Part shown: positions 1-7,584 of the stretch, one piece after another
Layout: each line of letters opens with the position of its first letter
Position numbering within the stretch: the stretch's first letter is position 1
DNA from: Streptomyces monashensis
GTDB taxonomy: Bacteria; Actinomycetota; Actinomycetes; Streptomycetales; Streptomycetaceae
Direction: 5' to 3'
Assembly: GCF_001866665.1 (NCBI RefSeq)
Contig: NZ_MLYO01000008.1
Coordinates: forward strand, 1 to 37,564
Length of the DNA stretch: 37,564 nt
The notes under the pieces: model-generated
The model's database searches: none
Seen by the model: the letters and a program-made list of their open reading frames with translations, nothing else
What the model was told of the DNA's origin: nothing
Position numbers and translations under genes: made by a program

Positions 1-275
1 GCCGGGATCCGGGGGTGGGTGGTCGCGGCGGAGAGGGGGGCGGCGATGGCCGTGGTGAGGAGGGCGGCGAGGAACGCGCGCCGCCAGTGCCTGCGGCGTC
101 TCGGCGGGAGCAGCCTCCGCCTCGGCTTCGCCGTCGGCGCCGTGCTTCCCACGTGCACCGCGCGTGACTGTTGCGTCGTCGGGTGCGGGCGGCCCTCGTC
201 GGGCGCACTCGCCGTCGGCGGCTGCGCGCGGGAGGAGAGGCGGGGGTCGGGGGTGTGCGGGAGGTGGTGCCCCAT
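1..275 (-). CDS. Secreted or membrane-anchored protein, N-terminus only (cut by window edge)
   Basis: An ATG at 275 is preceded by a good ribosome binding site (AAGGAAG, 7 nt spacing), and the frame stays open to the left edge, giving 91 codons. The first 60 residues are Pro/Ala/Ser/Thr-rich and charged. Then comes a basic stretch (RRRRHWRR, about residues 59-66) and a hydrophobic segment FLAALLTTAIAAPLSA (about 68-83) ending in an A-x-A-like site. This looks like a long-n-region signal peptide or an N-terminal membrane anchor. The mature protein lies outside the window, so no function can be given. The untranslated leader (276-400) holds two further inverted repeats, described separately. 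Confidence 0.6.
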   Translation of the reverse strand, partial: MGHHLPHTPDPRLSSRAQPPTASAPDEGRPHPTTQQSRAVHVGSTAPTAKPRRRLLPPRRRRHWRRAFLAALLTTAIAAPLSAATTHPRIP

Positions 276-290
276 GGTCGGCTTCCTTTC

Positions 291-316
291 GGAAAGCCCG
301 GCCATCGGGCCTTTCC
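291..316 (-). promoter_or_regulatory. Leader hairpin directly upstream of a ribosome binding site
   Basis: GGAAAGCCCG pairs with CGGGCCTTTCC (one bulged base) around a short loop, only a few bases upstream of the AAGGAAG ribosome binding site of the secreted-protein gene starting at 275. The position suits control of translation initiation or mRNA stability. No riboswitch family could be matched. Confidence 0.35.
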
Positions 317-357
317 AGCAAGGAAGTTATGGATCGGGGCGTGTGGTCGGCGTCCCG

Positions 358-389
358 CCTGAGAGCGGTCCTTCGGGGTAGCTCTCAGG
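358..389 (-). promoter_or_regulatory. Perfect 9-bp inverted repeat in the leader of the secreted-protein gene
   Basis: CCTGAGAGC (358-366) and GCTCTCAGG (381-389) are perfect complements. The loop can extend the stem over CC-TTCG-GG on the plus strand, or C-CGAA-G on the minus strand. It lies between the formamidase-like gene and the minus-strand secreted-protein gene, so it is either a second terminator or part of an attenuating leader. Confidence 0.4.
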
Positions 390-403
390 TATTACGGGTA
401 TGA

Positions 404-434
404 CCGGGAACGACCCCCAAGGGGCGGGACCCGG
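404..434 (-). terminator. Probable terminator after the kynurenine-formamidase-like gene
   Basis: CCGGG (404-408) pairs with CCCGG (430-434) and CCCC (414-417) with GGGG (421-424), with an internal loop between. It begins 28 nt past the stop codon of the hydrolase (462). No T run is present, which is usual for Streptomyces terminators. Confidence 0.4.
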
Positions 435-461
435 CGATCGTCCGGAGCGCAACCATCAACG

Positions 462-1379
462 TCACCAGGCAAGTTGGGCGATCTCCTCCGCCACCACCGC
501 GCAGGCGTCCGCCGCCGGGTCGATCAGCGGGAAGTGGCCCACGTCCTCCAGCAGGGTCAGGCCCGCCACCTCGCCCGCCTTCGCCGCGGCGTCCGCGTAC
601 GACTCGGCCACCGCCTGCGGCACCACCAGGTCCGCACGGCCCTGGACGAGCGTCGTCGCGATGCCCGTCGGGAGGAGGAGCGCGGGGTCGGCGTACGGGC
701 GGCGCTCGGCGAACACGTCGCGCCCGCCGAGGAGTTGCAGGCTCGCGTTGCCGCAGACGTCCAGCTTCTCCGCCACCTCGAAGTCCGCGATCGGGGCGAG
801 GGCGACGACACCGCGGAGGAGGGCCGGGCCCGCGGTGCGCCACGGGGCGTCCGCGGGCAGCACGTGCCGGGCCGCCGCCCACAGCGCCAGGTGGCCGCCC
901 GCCGAGTGGCCCGTCAGCACCGTGCGGCGCGGGTCGGCCTCCGGCAGCGCGGTGCGGACGAGGTCCGGCAGGGCGTCCAGGGCCGCCGCCACGTCGTCGA
1001 ACGTCTCCGGCCAGCGACCCGCCAAGGGGGTGGCGCCGTCTCCGGTGCCCGCGTCCGCCCCCGTGTTCTGCCCCGGGAGCAGGGGAGGCTCGCCACCCCG
1101 GCGGTACTCGACGTTCGCCACCGCGAAACCCCTACGGGCCAGGTAGTCCGCGAAGGGGGTGATGTGCGTGCGGTCGTAGCGGGCCCGCCAGGCGCCGCCG
1201 TGCAGGACCACCACCAGCGGGGCCGGGGTGTCCGGGGCGGTGGACCGGGGGGCGTAGAAGTCGATGACCTGGTCGGGGTGGTCGCCGTACGCGGAGCTGA
1301 TGTCGGGGTCGACCGGGGGGTGCGAGAAGGCCGACTCCTCTTCGGCGGCGGCGCGGGCTGCTGCTGCGTCGTCCGGCAT
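462..1379 (-). CDS. Alpha/beta hydrolase, probable kynurenine formamidase
   Basis: The product has 305 residues. It shows an oxyanion-hole motif HGGAW (about 60-64), a nucleophile elbow GHSAGGH (157-163, Ser159), a candidate acid in GRADLVVP (Asp250) and a catalytic His in GHFPLID (His282). HGGxW plus GxSAGG is typical of the arylformamidase/BD-FAE branch of the esterase/lipase fold. It lies directly downstream of tryptophan 2,3-dioxygenase and kynureninase on the same strand. From that I infer that it hydrolyses N-formylkynurenine to kynurenine plus formate. It is an unrelated fold to the metal-dependent KynB, so I give no symbol. A GAGAGG ribosome binding site lies 7 nt before the ATG. A strong hairpin separates it from kynureninase (198 nt gap), so it may be only partly co-transcribed. 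A general esterase is the alternative. Confidence 0.75.
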   Translation of the reverse strand: MPDDAAAARAAAEEESAFSHPPVDPDISSAYGDHPDQVIDFYAPRSTAPDTPAPLVVVLHGGAWRARYDRTHITPFADYLARRGFAVANVEYRRGGEPPLLPGQNTGADAGTGDGATPLAGRWPETFDDVAAALDALPDLVRTALPEADPRRTVLTGHSAGGHLALWAAARHVLPADAPWRTAGPALLRGVVALAPIADFEVAEKLDVCGNASLQLLGGRDVFAERRPYADPALLLPTGIATTLVQGRADLVVPQAVAESYADAAAKAGEVAGLTLLEDVGHFPLIDPAADACAVVAEEIAQLAW

Positions 1380-1528
1380 GCTCCAACCTCTCAGCGACGG
1401 AAGGTGTTTGGCGTGTGGCGGACCAGAGGGGGAACTCTGCGTTCACCGTTGGCGGGGACGGTATCAGGCCGGTGACGTGCGCGGACATGGGGTTGTCACG
1501 CAGGGTGAGGGGGAGCCGTTCCGTACCT

Positions 1529-1570
1529 CCCGGGGGGAGGGCCGGGGCTGTCCCGGCCCCCTCCCCCGGG
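1529..1570 (-). terminator. Large GC hairpin between kynureninase and the formamidase-like gene
   Basis: The arms run from 1529 to about 1547 and from about 1552 to 1570 (CCCGGGGGGAGGG... against ...CCTCCCCCGGG), nearly perfect over about 18 bp with a 4-nt loop. It lies 8 nt past the kynureninase stop. It looks like a terminator or attenuator that would reduce read-through into the hydrolase gene. Confidence 0.65.
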
Positions 1571-1577
1571 CCGTCGC

Positions 1578-2810
1578 CTACGCCAGCTCCTCGCCCAGGA
1601 TCCGCGCCGCCCGCTCCGCGTCGGCGAAGCCGACGTACAGCGGGGTGAAGCCGAAGCGGAGGACGTCAGGGTGCCGGAAGTCGCCCACGACACCCCTGTC
1701 GATCAGGCGTTTCATCACCTCACCGGCATCCGCACAGCGCAGTGCGACCTGGCTGCCGCGCTCCTCGTGGCGCTCGGGTGTCACGGACTCGACGCGGCCC
1801 GGCTCCGTGTACGCCCGCACGCAGCGCAGGAAGAAGTCCGTCAGGGCGAGGGACTTCGCGCGGACCGCCGGGACGGGGACGCCGTCCCAGACCTCCAGGG
1901 CCGCCTCCAGGGCGAGCATGGAGAGGATGTCCGGGGTGCCCACCCGGCCGCGCAGCGCACCCGGTGCCGGTGCGTAGGACGGGCTCATGCCGAAGGGCTC
2001 GGCGTGGGAGTTCCAGCCGGGCAGCGGGGAGTCGAAGCGGGGCTGGTGCTCCCGGCGGACGTAGAGGTACGCCGGTGAACCCGGGCCGCCGTTCAGGTAC
2101 TTGTACGTGCAGCCGACCGCCAGGTCGACCCCGTGCTCGTCCAGCCCCACCGGCAGCGCGCCCGCGCTGTGGCACAGGTCCCAGACCGCGAGGGCGCCCA
2201 CGGCGTGGATCGCGGCCGTCAGCCCGGGCAGGTCGTGCAGGCGGCCCGTGCGGTAGTCGACGTGGTTCAGCAGGACCGCCGCCGTACGGGTGCTCAACGC
2301 CCCCGGTACCTCCGCCGGGGTCACCGGGCGCAGGGTACGGCCGGTCAGGCGGGCCGCCGACTCGGCGATGTAGCCGTCCGTGGGGAACGTCGTCGCGTCG
2401 ACGAGGATCTCGCTCCGGCCCTCGCCTCCCGCCTCGCCCGCCGCGTCCGCCATCCGCACCGCCGCCACAAGTGCCTTGAAGACGTTGACACTTGTGGAGT
2501 CGCCCACGACGATCTGGCCGGGGGCCGCGCCGACCAGCGGGGCGATCCGGTCGCCGATCCGTTCGGGCGCGGTCCACCAGCCGCTCTCGTCCCAGGAGCG
2601 GATGCGCAGCTCGCCCCACTGCCGGCGCACGACGTCCGCCACCCGGTCGGGGACGTGGGCGGGCAGCGCGCCGAGCGAGTTCCCGTCCAGGTACACGCCC
2701 GCGGAGTCAGCCGCATGATCAGACGCGGTGCCGAGGACGAAGCGGTCCCGCAGCGGTGCCAGCTCGTCCGCCGCGTCCAGTTTCTCCGCTTCCAGGGCAA
2801 GCTCAGACAT
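1578..2810 (-). CDS. kynU: Kynureninase
   Basis: The product has 410 residues, the normal size for kynureninase, a cytosolic PLP enzyme that cleaves L-kynurenine to anthranilate and L-alanine. The family signatures are visible: YLDGNSLGALP (40-50), the PLP-binding LNHVDYRTG (181-189), Asp211 in WDLCHSAGA, and the Schiff-base Lys237 in CTYKYLNGGPGSPA. The start ATG at 2810 lies inside the end of the upstream dioxygenase gene (8-nt ATGTCTGA overlap), so the two are translationally coupled. With the dioxygenase and the formamidase-like hydrolase it completes the route tryptophan to anthranilate. Confidence 0.95.
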   Translation of the reverse strand: MSELALEAEKLDAADELAPLRDRFVLGTASDHAADSAGVYLDGNSLGALPAHVPDRVADVVRRQWGELRIRSWDESGWWTAPERIGDRIAPLVGAAPGQIVVGDSTSVNVFKALVAAVRMADAAGEAGGEGRSEILVDATTFPTDGYIAESAARLTGRTLRPVTPAEVPGALSTRTAAVLLNHVDYRTGRLHDLPGLTAAIHAVGALAVWDLCHSAGALPVGLDEHGVDLAVGCTYKYLNGGPGSPAYLYVRREHQPRFDSPLPGWNSHAEPFGMSPSYAPAPGALRGRVGTPDILSMLALEAALEVWDGVPVPAVRAKSLALTDFFLRCVRAYTEPGRVESVTPERHEERGSQVALRCADAGEVMKRLIDRGVVGDFRHPDVLRFGFTPLYVGFADAERAARILGEELA

Positions 2811-3648
2811 GGGACCTCGCCGTCCACAGCTCCGGGAACACGTTCTTGCGGGCGCGCTTCTCCAGCCAGGCCACGCCGGCCGAGCCGCCCGTGCCGGGCT
2901 TGGCGCCCATCGCGCGGCGGGTGGCGACCAGGTGGTCGTTGCGCCAGCGCCACACCAGTTCGGCCACGTCGGTCAACGCCTCGCCCAGGCGCGCGAGTTC
3001 GGTGTCCGGATCGCCGGAGTAGACCGCCGCCCAGGCCTGCTCGACCTGGTCGGAGGGCTCGTAGCGCTGGGAGACGTCCCGGTGCAGGACGCCGGCGGGG
3101 ACGGTGTGGCCGTGCCGGGCCAGCAGGCGCAGCACCTCGTCGTACAGGCTCGGCTCGTGCAGCGCCTTCTCCAGTTCCGCGTGGGCACGGGGGGCGCCGC
3201 GGTGCGGTACGAGCATGGACGCGGACTTCTCGCCGAGCAGGAACTCCATGCGCCGGTACATCGCCGACTGGAAGCCGGAACCCTCGCCGAGGGCGGAGCG
3301 GTAGGAGTTGAACTGGGCGGGGGTGAGCTGGGCGAGCGGGGTCCAGGAGGCGTTCAGGGCCTCCAGTTCCCGCACGGAACGCTTCAGCGCGGCGATCGCG
3401 GTCGGGACGTCGTCCGCGCGCAGGGCGTCGGCGGCGGTCTCCCACTCGTGCACGATCACCGTGAACCACAGCTCCATGACCTGGGTCGTGACCAGGAAGA
3501 CCATCTCTCCGGGATCGTCGGAGAGGGTGTGCTGGAGGTGCGTGAGGACGTCCGCGCGGACGTAGTCCTCGTACGGCGTGGTGCCCTGGAAATCGAGATG
3601 CGGGGTCTCGGGCTCAGCGGCCTCGTGGGGGCGAGCCTGTTGGGACAT
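2803..3648 (-). CDS. kynA: Tryptophan 2,3-dioxygenase
   Basis: The product is 281 residues from the ATG at 3648, chosen for its GGAG ribosome binding site 8 nt upstream; the open frame runs further but without family similarity. Haem-dependent TDO opens the indole ring to give N-formylkynurenine. Visible motifs are YEDYVRADVL...LQ, ELWF (59-62), the proximal haem ligand in WRNDH (His239) and GTGGSAG (252-258). In characterised TDOs the segment before ELWF reads HQ, with the distal His. Here it is TTQ, with Thr55 at that place. First gene of the tryptophan-catabolic operon; stop overlaps the start of kynU. Confidence 0.93.
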   Translation of the reverse strand: MSQQARPHEAAEPETPHLDFQGTTPYEDYVRADVLTHLQHTLSDDPGEMVFLVTTQVMELWFTVIVHEWETAADALRADDVPTAIAALKRSVRELEALNASWTPLAQLTPAQFNSYRSALGEGSGFQSAMYRRMEFLLGEKSASMLVPHRGAPRAHAELEKALHEPSLYDEVLRLLARHGHTVPAGVLHRDVSQRYEPSDQVEQAWAAVYSGDPDTELARLGEALTDVAELVWRWRNDHLVATRRAMGAKPGTGGSAGVAWLEKRARKNVFPELWTARSHV

Positions 3649-3723
3649 CGCTGTCTCCTGTTGTACTCCGGGTAGCGGTCCGCCCCTGCCGATCCCGGCA
3701 CGGGGGCCCCGGTCCCCACCCGC

Positions 3724-3752
3724 ATCCTCTGTAATCGGCTCCTGTACGGCAA
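3724..3752 (-). promoter_or_regulatory. Candidate promoter of the tryptophan-catabolic operon
   Basis: Read on the minus strand: TTGCCG (3747-3752), 17-nt spacer, GAGGAT (3724-3729), resembling Streptomyces vegetative promoters (TTGACr-N17/18-TAGrAT). The leader to the dioxygenase ATG would be about 70 nt. Confidence 0.35.
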
Positions 3753-3776
3753 GGCCCGTCCGCTGCCAGACGGGCC
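3753..3776 (-). terminator. Terminator after the DUF3151 gene
   Basis: GGCCCGTC (3753-3760) and GACGGGCC (3769-3776) form a perfect 8-bp stem with an 8-nt loop, 22 nt past the DUF3151 stop. Confidence 0.55.
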
Positions 3777-3798
3777 ACACCGGGAACTCCCGTAGGGG

Positions 3799-4212
3799 TC
3801 AGCCCAGGGTCTGGGCGGCCGTCGGCGAGGAGTCCTTCAGGAACTGCGCGCAGCGCTCGTACTCCGCCTGCTCGCCGATGGCCTGCGCGGCACGGGCGAG
3901 GGCGTGCAGGGCACGCAGGAAGCCGCGGTTGGGCTCGTGCTCCCACGGCACCGGGCCGTGCCCCTTCCAGCCGCTGCGGCGCAGGGCGTCCAGACCCCGG
4001 TGGTAGCCCGTACGGGCGTAGGCGTACGACTCCACGACCGCGCCGCGCTCGAACGCCTCGTCGGCCAGCTGGGCCCAGGCGAGGGAGGAGGTGGGGTACT
4101 TGGCGGCGACGTCCGCGGGGGCGGCGCCGTTCGCGAGGAGTTCGCGCGGCTCCGGGTCGTCGGGGAGGTGGGTCGGGGGCGGGCCGCCGAGAAGGTTCTC
4201 GTGAATCGTCAT
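3799..4212 (-). CDS. DUF3151 family protein
   Basis: The 137-residue soluble protein has no signal peptide. It is recognisable as the actinobacterial DUF3151 family by its opening (MTIHENLLGGPPPTHLP) and the Ala/Arg-rich helical middle with GYHRGLDALRRSGWKGHGPVPW, followed by NRGFLRALHALARAA. The helix-turn-helix spacing looks like a TPR-like fold. Its function is unknown. A CACACT hexamer ends 7 nt before the ATG and there is only a weak GGA as ribosome binding site, so a leaderless transcript is possible. It is flanked by its own terminator (3753-3776). Confidence 0.8.
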   Translation of the reverse strand: MTIHENLLGGPPPTHLPDDPEPRELLANGAAPADVAAKYPTSSLAWAQLADEAFERGAVVESYAYARTGYHRGLDALRRSGWKGHGPVPWEHEPNRGFLRALHALARAAQAIGEQAEYERCAQFLKDSSPTAAQTLG

Positions 4213-4346
4213 GGGGTCCAGTGTGGCTCACTGATCGGTTCCCTGCGCCGCAGCACCCAGAAGGGGCGCGGGCCTGCGTCGATATGCGGCTCCGCCGCGC
4301 GGGCGCGGGCAACCCACCACGCCCCGCACCCGGAAGACCGGCCTGG

Positions 4347-5795
4347 TCACCGCTGCCCCTCCAGCGGCGGCACCGTCACACTCCCATGGGTCCGGCACTC
4401 CGGTCGCAAACACCCCGGACGCGGTCGGCGGACCAGCGCGAAGGCCAGCGCCGAGCCCACCACCAGCACACCCGCGCAGATCGGCATGGCGCGCCGGAAC
4501 GCCGCGTCGAACGCCGACGGCAGCCGGTACGCCTCCGGGCCCATCCCCGCCAGCAGCGGCAGCGCCGCCACCGCGATCAGGCCTGCGGCCCGCGCCGCCG
4601 CGTTGTTGATGCCGCTGGCCAGGCCCGCGCGGGCGGTGTCCACCGAGGCGAGGACCGTCGCCGTCAGGGGGGCCACCAGGGTGACCATGCCGGCGCCCAT
4701 CACCAGCAGGGCGGGCAGGACGTCCGTCAGGTAGTCGGCGTGCGGCCCCACCCGCAGCATCAGCAGCATCGCCGCCGCGCACAGGAGCGGGCCGGCCGTC
4801 AGGGGCAGCCGCGGGCCCGTGCGGTCCGCGAGGGCGCCCGAACGGGCCGAGAAGAGCAGCATCAGGGCGGTCGTCGGGAGCATCGCCGTACCGGCCGCGA
4901 GCGGGGAGTAGCCCGCCACCACCTGGAGCTGGAGCGCCGTCAGGAAGAAGAACCCGCCGAACGCGGCGTACACGCACAGGGTGACCAGGTTGACCGCCGT
5001 GAACTGGCGCGAGGCGAAGACGTCCGGCGGCAGCATCGGGTCCGGGCGGTGCCGTTCGACGTACCCGAAGGCCACCGTCGCGGCCAGCCCGGCCGCCGCG
5101 CTCACCGCCACCACCGCCGAGCCCGCCCGCGCCTCGATCAGCGCGTACGTCAGCAGGGCCAGGGCCAGGGCGCCCAGCACCGCGCCGAGGACGTCGAAGC
5201 GGCCGTGCTCGGTGCTGTCCCGGGACTCGGGGACGTGCCGGAGGGCGACCGGTACGCACAGCAGGGCCAGCGGGACGTTGAGCAGGAACACCCAGCGCCA
5301 GCCGGGGCCGGTGACCAGCCAGCCGCCCAGGAACGGGCCGACCGCAGCGCCGATGCCGCCGAAGCCCGACCACAGCCCGACCGCCCGGCTGCGGTCGTCG
5401 GGGTGGAAGGAGGCCTGGATCAGCGCCAGGGAGCCGGGCGTGAGGAGCGCCCCGCCGATGCCCTGCAGGGCCCGGGAGGCGATCAGCACGGCGGAGTTCG
5501 GCGCCAGGCCGCACAGCAGGGACGCGGCGGCGAACCAGACCACGCCCACGACGAAGATCTTCCGGCGCCCGTAGTGGTCGCCGAGCGAGCCGCCCAGCAG
5601 GATCAGGCCGGCCAGCGTGACCATGTACGCGTTGACCGTCCACTGGAGTGCGGCGAGGCTCGCGCCCAGGTCGCGGCCGATGCGCGGCAGCGCGACGTTG
5701 ACGACGGTCGAGTCCAGCAGGGCCATGCTGGAGCCGAGGACCGTGGTGAGCAGGATCCACTTGCCCCGGGGCGAGGCCAGCCGGACATCGGGCAT
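4347..5795 (-). CDS. MFS drug:H+ antiporter-like exporter, DHA2 (14-helix) family
   Basis: The 482-residue polytopic membrane protein has the three MFS export signatures. Motif A is GDHYGRRK (loop 2-3), motif B is RALQGIGGALLTPG (helix 4), and motif C is GIGAAVGPFLGGWL (helix 5). An acidic residue in the first helix (ALLDSTVVNVALP) is the DHA2 signature seen in EmrB/QacA-type pumps. The C-terminal tail ends in a basic, proline-rich segment. The substrate cannot be deduced. The ATG at 5795 has GGGGA only 1 nt upstream, too close to act as a ribosome binding site. A TATACC hexamer ends 7 nt before the ATG, so a leaderless transcript is plausible. It follows the aldolase terminator and so forms its own unit. 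Confidence 0.88.
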   Translation of the reverse strand: MPDVRLASPRGKWILLTTVLGSSMALLDSTVVNVALPRIGRDLGASLAALQWTVNAYMVTLAGLILLGGSLGDHYGRRKIFVVGVVWFAAASLLCGLAPNSAVLIASRALQGIGGALLTPGSLALIQASFHPDDRSRAVGLWSGFGGIGAAVGPFLGGWLVTGPGWRWVFLLNVPLALLCVPVALRHVPESRDSTEHGRFDVLGAVLGALALALLTYALIEARAGSAVVAVSAAAGLAATVAFGYVERHRPDPMLPPDVFASRQFTAVNLVTLCVYAAFGGFFFLTALQLQVVAGYSPLAAGTAMLPTTALMLLFSARSGALADRTGPRLPLTAGPLLCAAAMLLMLRVGPHADYLTDVLPALLVMGAGMVTLVAPLTATVLASVDTARAGLASGINNAAARAAGLIAVAALPLLAGMGPEAYRLPSAFDAAFRRAMPICAGVLVVGSALAFALVRRPRPGCLRPECRTHGSVTVPPLEGQR

Positions 5796-5810
5796 GTCCC
5801 CAGGTATACA

Positions 5811-5845
5811 GCGGGCCCGGCGCCGTAGACAGCCGCCGGGCCCGC
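5811..5845 (-). terminator. Terminator after fba
   Basis: A perfect 12-bp inverted repeat, GCGGGCCCGGCG (5811-5822) and CGCCGGGCCCGC (5834-5845), with an 11-nt loop, begins 13 nt past the aldolase stop. Confidence 0.7.
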
Positions 5846-5858
5846 CGAGAGGTGCCGC

Positions 5859-6881
5859 TTACTTGATCTTGTTGCCCGCCGAGCGCAGGTTCTTCGTCGC
5901 CTCGACGACACGCGCGGCCATCGACGCCTCGGCCAGCTTGCCCCAGGTCCGCGGGTCGTAGGCCTTCTTGTTGCCGACCTCGCCGTCGACCTTCAGGACG
6001 CCGTCGTAGTTGGCGAACATGTGGCCCGCGACCGGGCGGGTGAAGGCGTACTGGGTGTCCGTGTCGAGGTTCATCTTCACGACGCCGTTCTCCAGCGCGG
6101 TGGCGATCTCCTGCTCGGTGGAGCCGGAGCCGCCGTGGAAGACGAAGTCGAACGGGGACTGCTTGCCGAACTTGGCGGCGACGCCGTCGTTCAGCTCCTT
6201 CAGCAGCTCGGGGCGGAGCACGACGTTGCCCGGCTTGTAGACGCCGTGCACGTTGCCGAAGGACGCGGCCAGCAGGTAGCGGCCCTTCTCGCCGAGGCCG
6301 AGGGCCTCCACCGTGCGGATCGCGTCGTCGACCGTGGTGTAGAGCTCGTCGTTGATCTCGTGCGAGACGCCGTCCTCCTCGCCGCCGGTCGGGGTGATCT
6401 CCACCTCCAGGATGATCTTGGCGGCCTGGGTGCGCGCCAGAAGTTCCTGGGCGATGGCGAGGTTGTCGGTGAGGGTCTCGGCCGAGCCGTCCCACATGTG
6501 CGACTGGAAGAGCGGGTTGCGGCCGGACTTCACGCGCTCCTCGGAGACCGCGATCAGCGGACGTACGTACCCGTCGAGCTTGTCCTTCGGGCAGTGGTCC
6601 GTGTGCAGCGCGATGTTGACCGGGTACTTCTCGGCGAGGACGTGCGCGTACTCGGCGAGCGCGACGGCGCCGGTCACCATGTCCTTGCTGTACTGACCGC
6701 CGAGGAACTCGGCACCGCCGGTCGAGATCTGGACGATGCCGTCGCTCTCCGCCTCCGCGAAGCCGCGCAGCGCCGCGTTCAGGGTCTGGCTCGAGGTGAC
6801 GTTGATGGCCGGGTAGGCGAACTTGCCTGCCTTCGCCCGGTCGAGCATCTCGTTGTAGACCTCGGGGGTTGCGATGGGCAT
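5859..6881 (-). CDS. fba: Class II fructose-bisphosphate aldolase
   Basis: The product is 340 residues from the ATG at 6881, chosen for its AAGGAG ribosome binding site at 7 nt. This zinc enzyme of glycolysis and gluconeogenesis splits fructose 1,6-bisphosphate to dihydroxyacetone phosphate and glyceraldehyde 3-phosphate. Family marks are SSQTLNAALRGFAEAES, the active-site segment ALHTDHCPKD (Asp95 catalytic, His96 a zinc ligand), EITPTGGEEDGV, the phosphate-binding FHGGSGS, and the C-terminal KMNLDTDTQYAFTRP. The length and the GGEEDG insert fit the class IIA (E. coli FbaA-like) type. Monocistronic by appearance, bounded by its own terminator. Confidence 0.96.
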   Translation of the reverse strand: MPIATPEVYNEMLDRAKAGKFAYPAINVTSSQTLNAALRGFAEAESDGIVQISTGGAEFLGGQYSKDMVTGAVALAEYAHVLAEKYPVNIALHTDHCPKDKLDGYVRPLIAVSEERVKSGRNPLFQSHMWDGSAETLTDNLAIAQELLARTQAAKIILEVEITPTGGEEDGVSHEINDELYTTVDDAIRTVEALGLGEKGRYLLAASFGNVHGVYKPGNVVLRPELLKELNDGVAAKFGKQSPFDFVFHGGSGSTEQEIATALENGVVKMNLDTDTQYAFTRPVAGHMFANYDGVLKVDGEVGNKKAYDPRTWGKLAEASMAARVVEATKNLRSAGNKIK

Positions 6882-7025
6882 CTGTCCGCTCCTTGTGTTG
6901 CGGGTTGGCGTTGTGCGTGAAGGCCCTGACCTAGACCTGGGGGGTTCGACGCCGTCGTCGGCCCCATCTTTCCAGACCCGGCGCCGTCGCCGGCGCACCG
7001 GTCAAGTCCAGGTCGAACCGCCCGT

Positions 7026-7574
7026 TCAGTCCAGACCCAGTTCATCCTTCGAGAAGGCGAACCGGTACGGAACGCCCGCGCCGGCCTCGATCTTCTCGGC
7101 CGCGCCGGTCGCGCGGTCCACGATCGTGGCGACGGCGACGACCTCCGCGCCCGCCTCGCGCACGGCCTCGACGGCGGTGAGCGGGGAGCCGCCGGTGGTG
7201 GAGGTGTCCTCGACCACGAGCACGCGGCGGCCCGCGATCTCCGGGCCCTCGACCCGGCGCTGCATGCCGTGCGCCTTGGCCGCCTTGCGGACGACGAAGG
7301 CGTCGAGCCGCTTCCCGCGCGCGGCGGCCGCGTGCAGCATGGCCGCCGCGACCGGGTCGGCGCCCATGGTCAGGCCGCCGACCGCGTCGAACTCCAGGTC
7401 CGCCGTCAGATCCAGCAGCACCTGCCCGACCAGCGGCGCGGCCTCGCCGTCGAGGGTGACGCGGCGCAGGTCGACGTAGTAGTCGGCCTCCAGCCCCGAG
7501 GAGAGCGTCACCTTGCCGTGCACCACGGCCTTGTCCTTGATCTGCTGCAGCAGCGCGTCGCGTACGTCCGTCAT
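7026..7574 (-). CDS. pyrE: Orotate phosphoribosyltransferase
   Basis: The 182-residue enzyme makes orotidine 5'-phosphate from orotate and PRPP in pyrimidine synthesis. The PRPP loop is RRVLVVEDTSTTGGS (116-130), in the actinobacterial form with E-D-T instead of the usual D-D-V. The dimer-loop segment VVRKAAKAHGMQRRVEG (94-110) carries the basic residues that reach the neighbouring active site. The N-terminal YYVDLRRV and GGLTMGADPVAAA segments also fit. It starts 10 nt after the stop of the aldose-epimerase-like gene, so the two are probably one transcript. The ribosome binding site is weak, which suggests translational coupling. Confidence 0.95.
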   Translation of the reverse strand: MTDVRDALLQQIKDKAVVHGKVTLSSGLEADYYVDLRRVTLDGEAAPLVGQVLLDLTADLEFDAVGGLTMGADPVAAAMLHAAAARGKRLDAFVVRKAAKAHGMQRRVEGPEIAGRRVLVVEDTSTTGGSPLTAVEAVREAGAEVVAVATIVDRATGAAEKIEAGAGVPYRFAFSKDELGLD

Positions 7575-7584
7575 GCCGACCAGC

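Noticed and set aside
358..389. Glycine-riboswitch-like CTCTCAGG and CCGAAGG pieces on the minus strand
   Set aside because: The spacing between GAGAG and CTCTC is only 14 nt and the P3 helix and core are missing; read as a plain hairpin.
276..461. ydaO/c-di-AMP riboswitch, often upstream of secreted cell-wall enzymes in Streptomyces
   Set aside because: The conserved GGGGUGAAUC and CCCGACAGCUAACC segments are absent.
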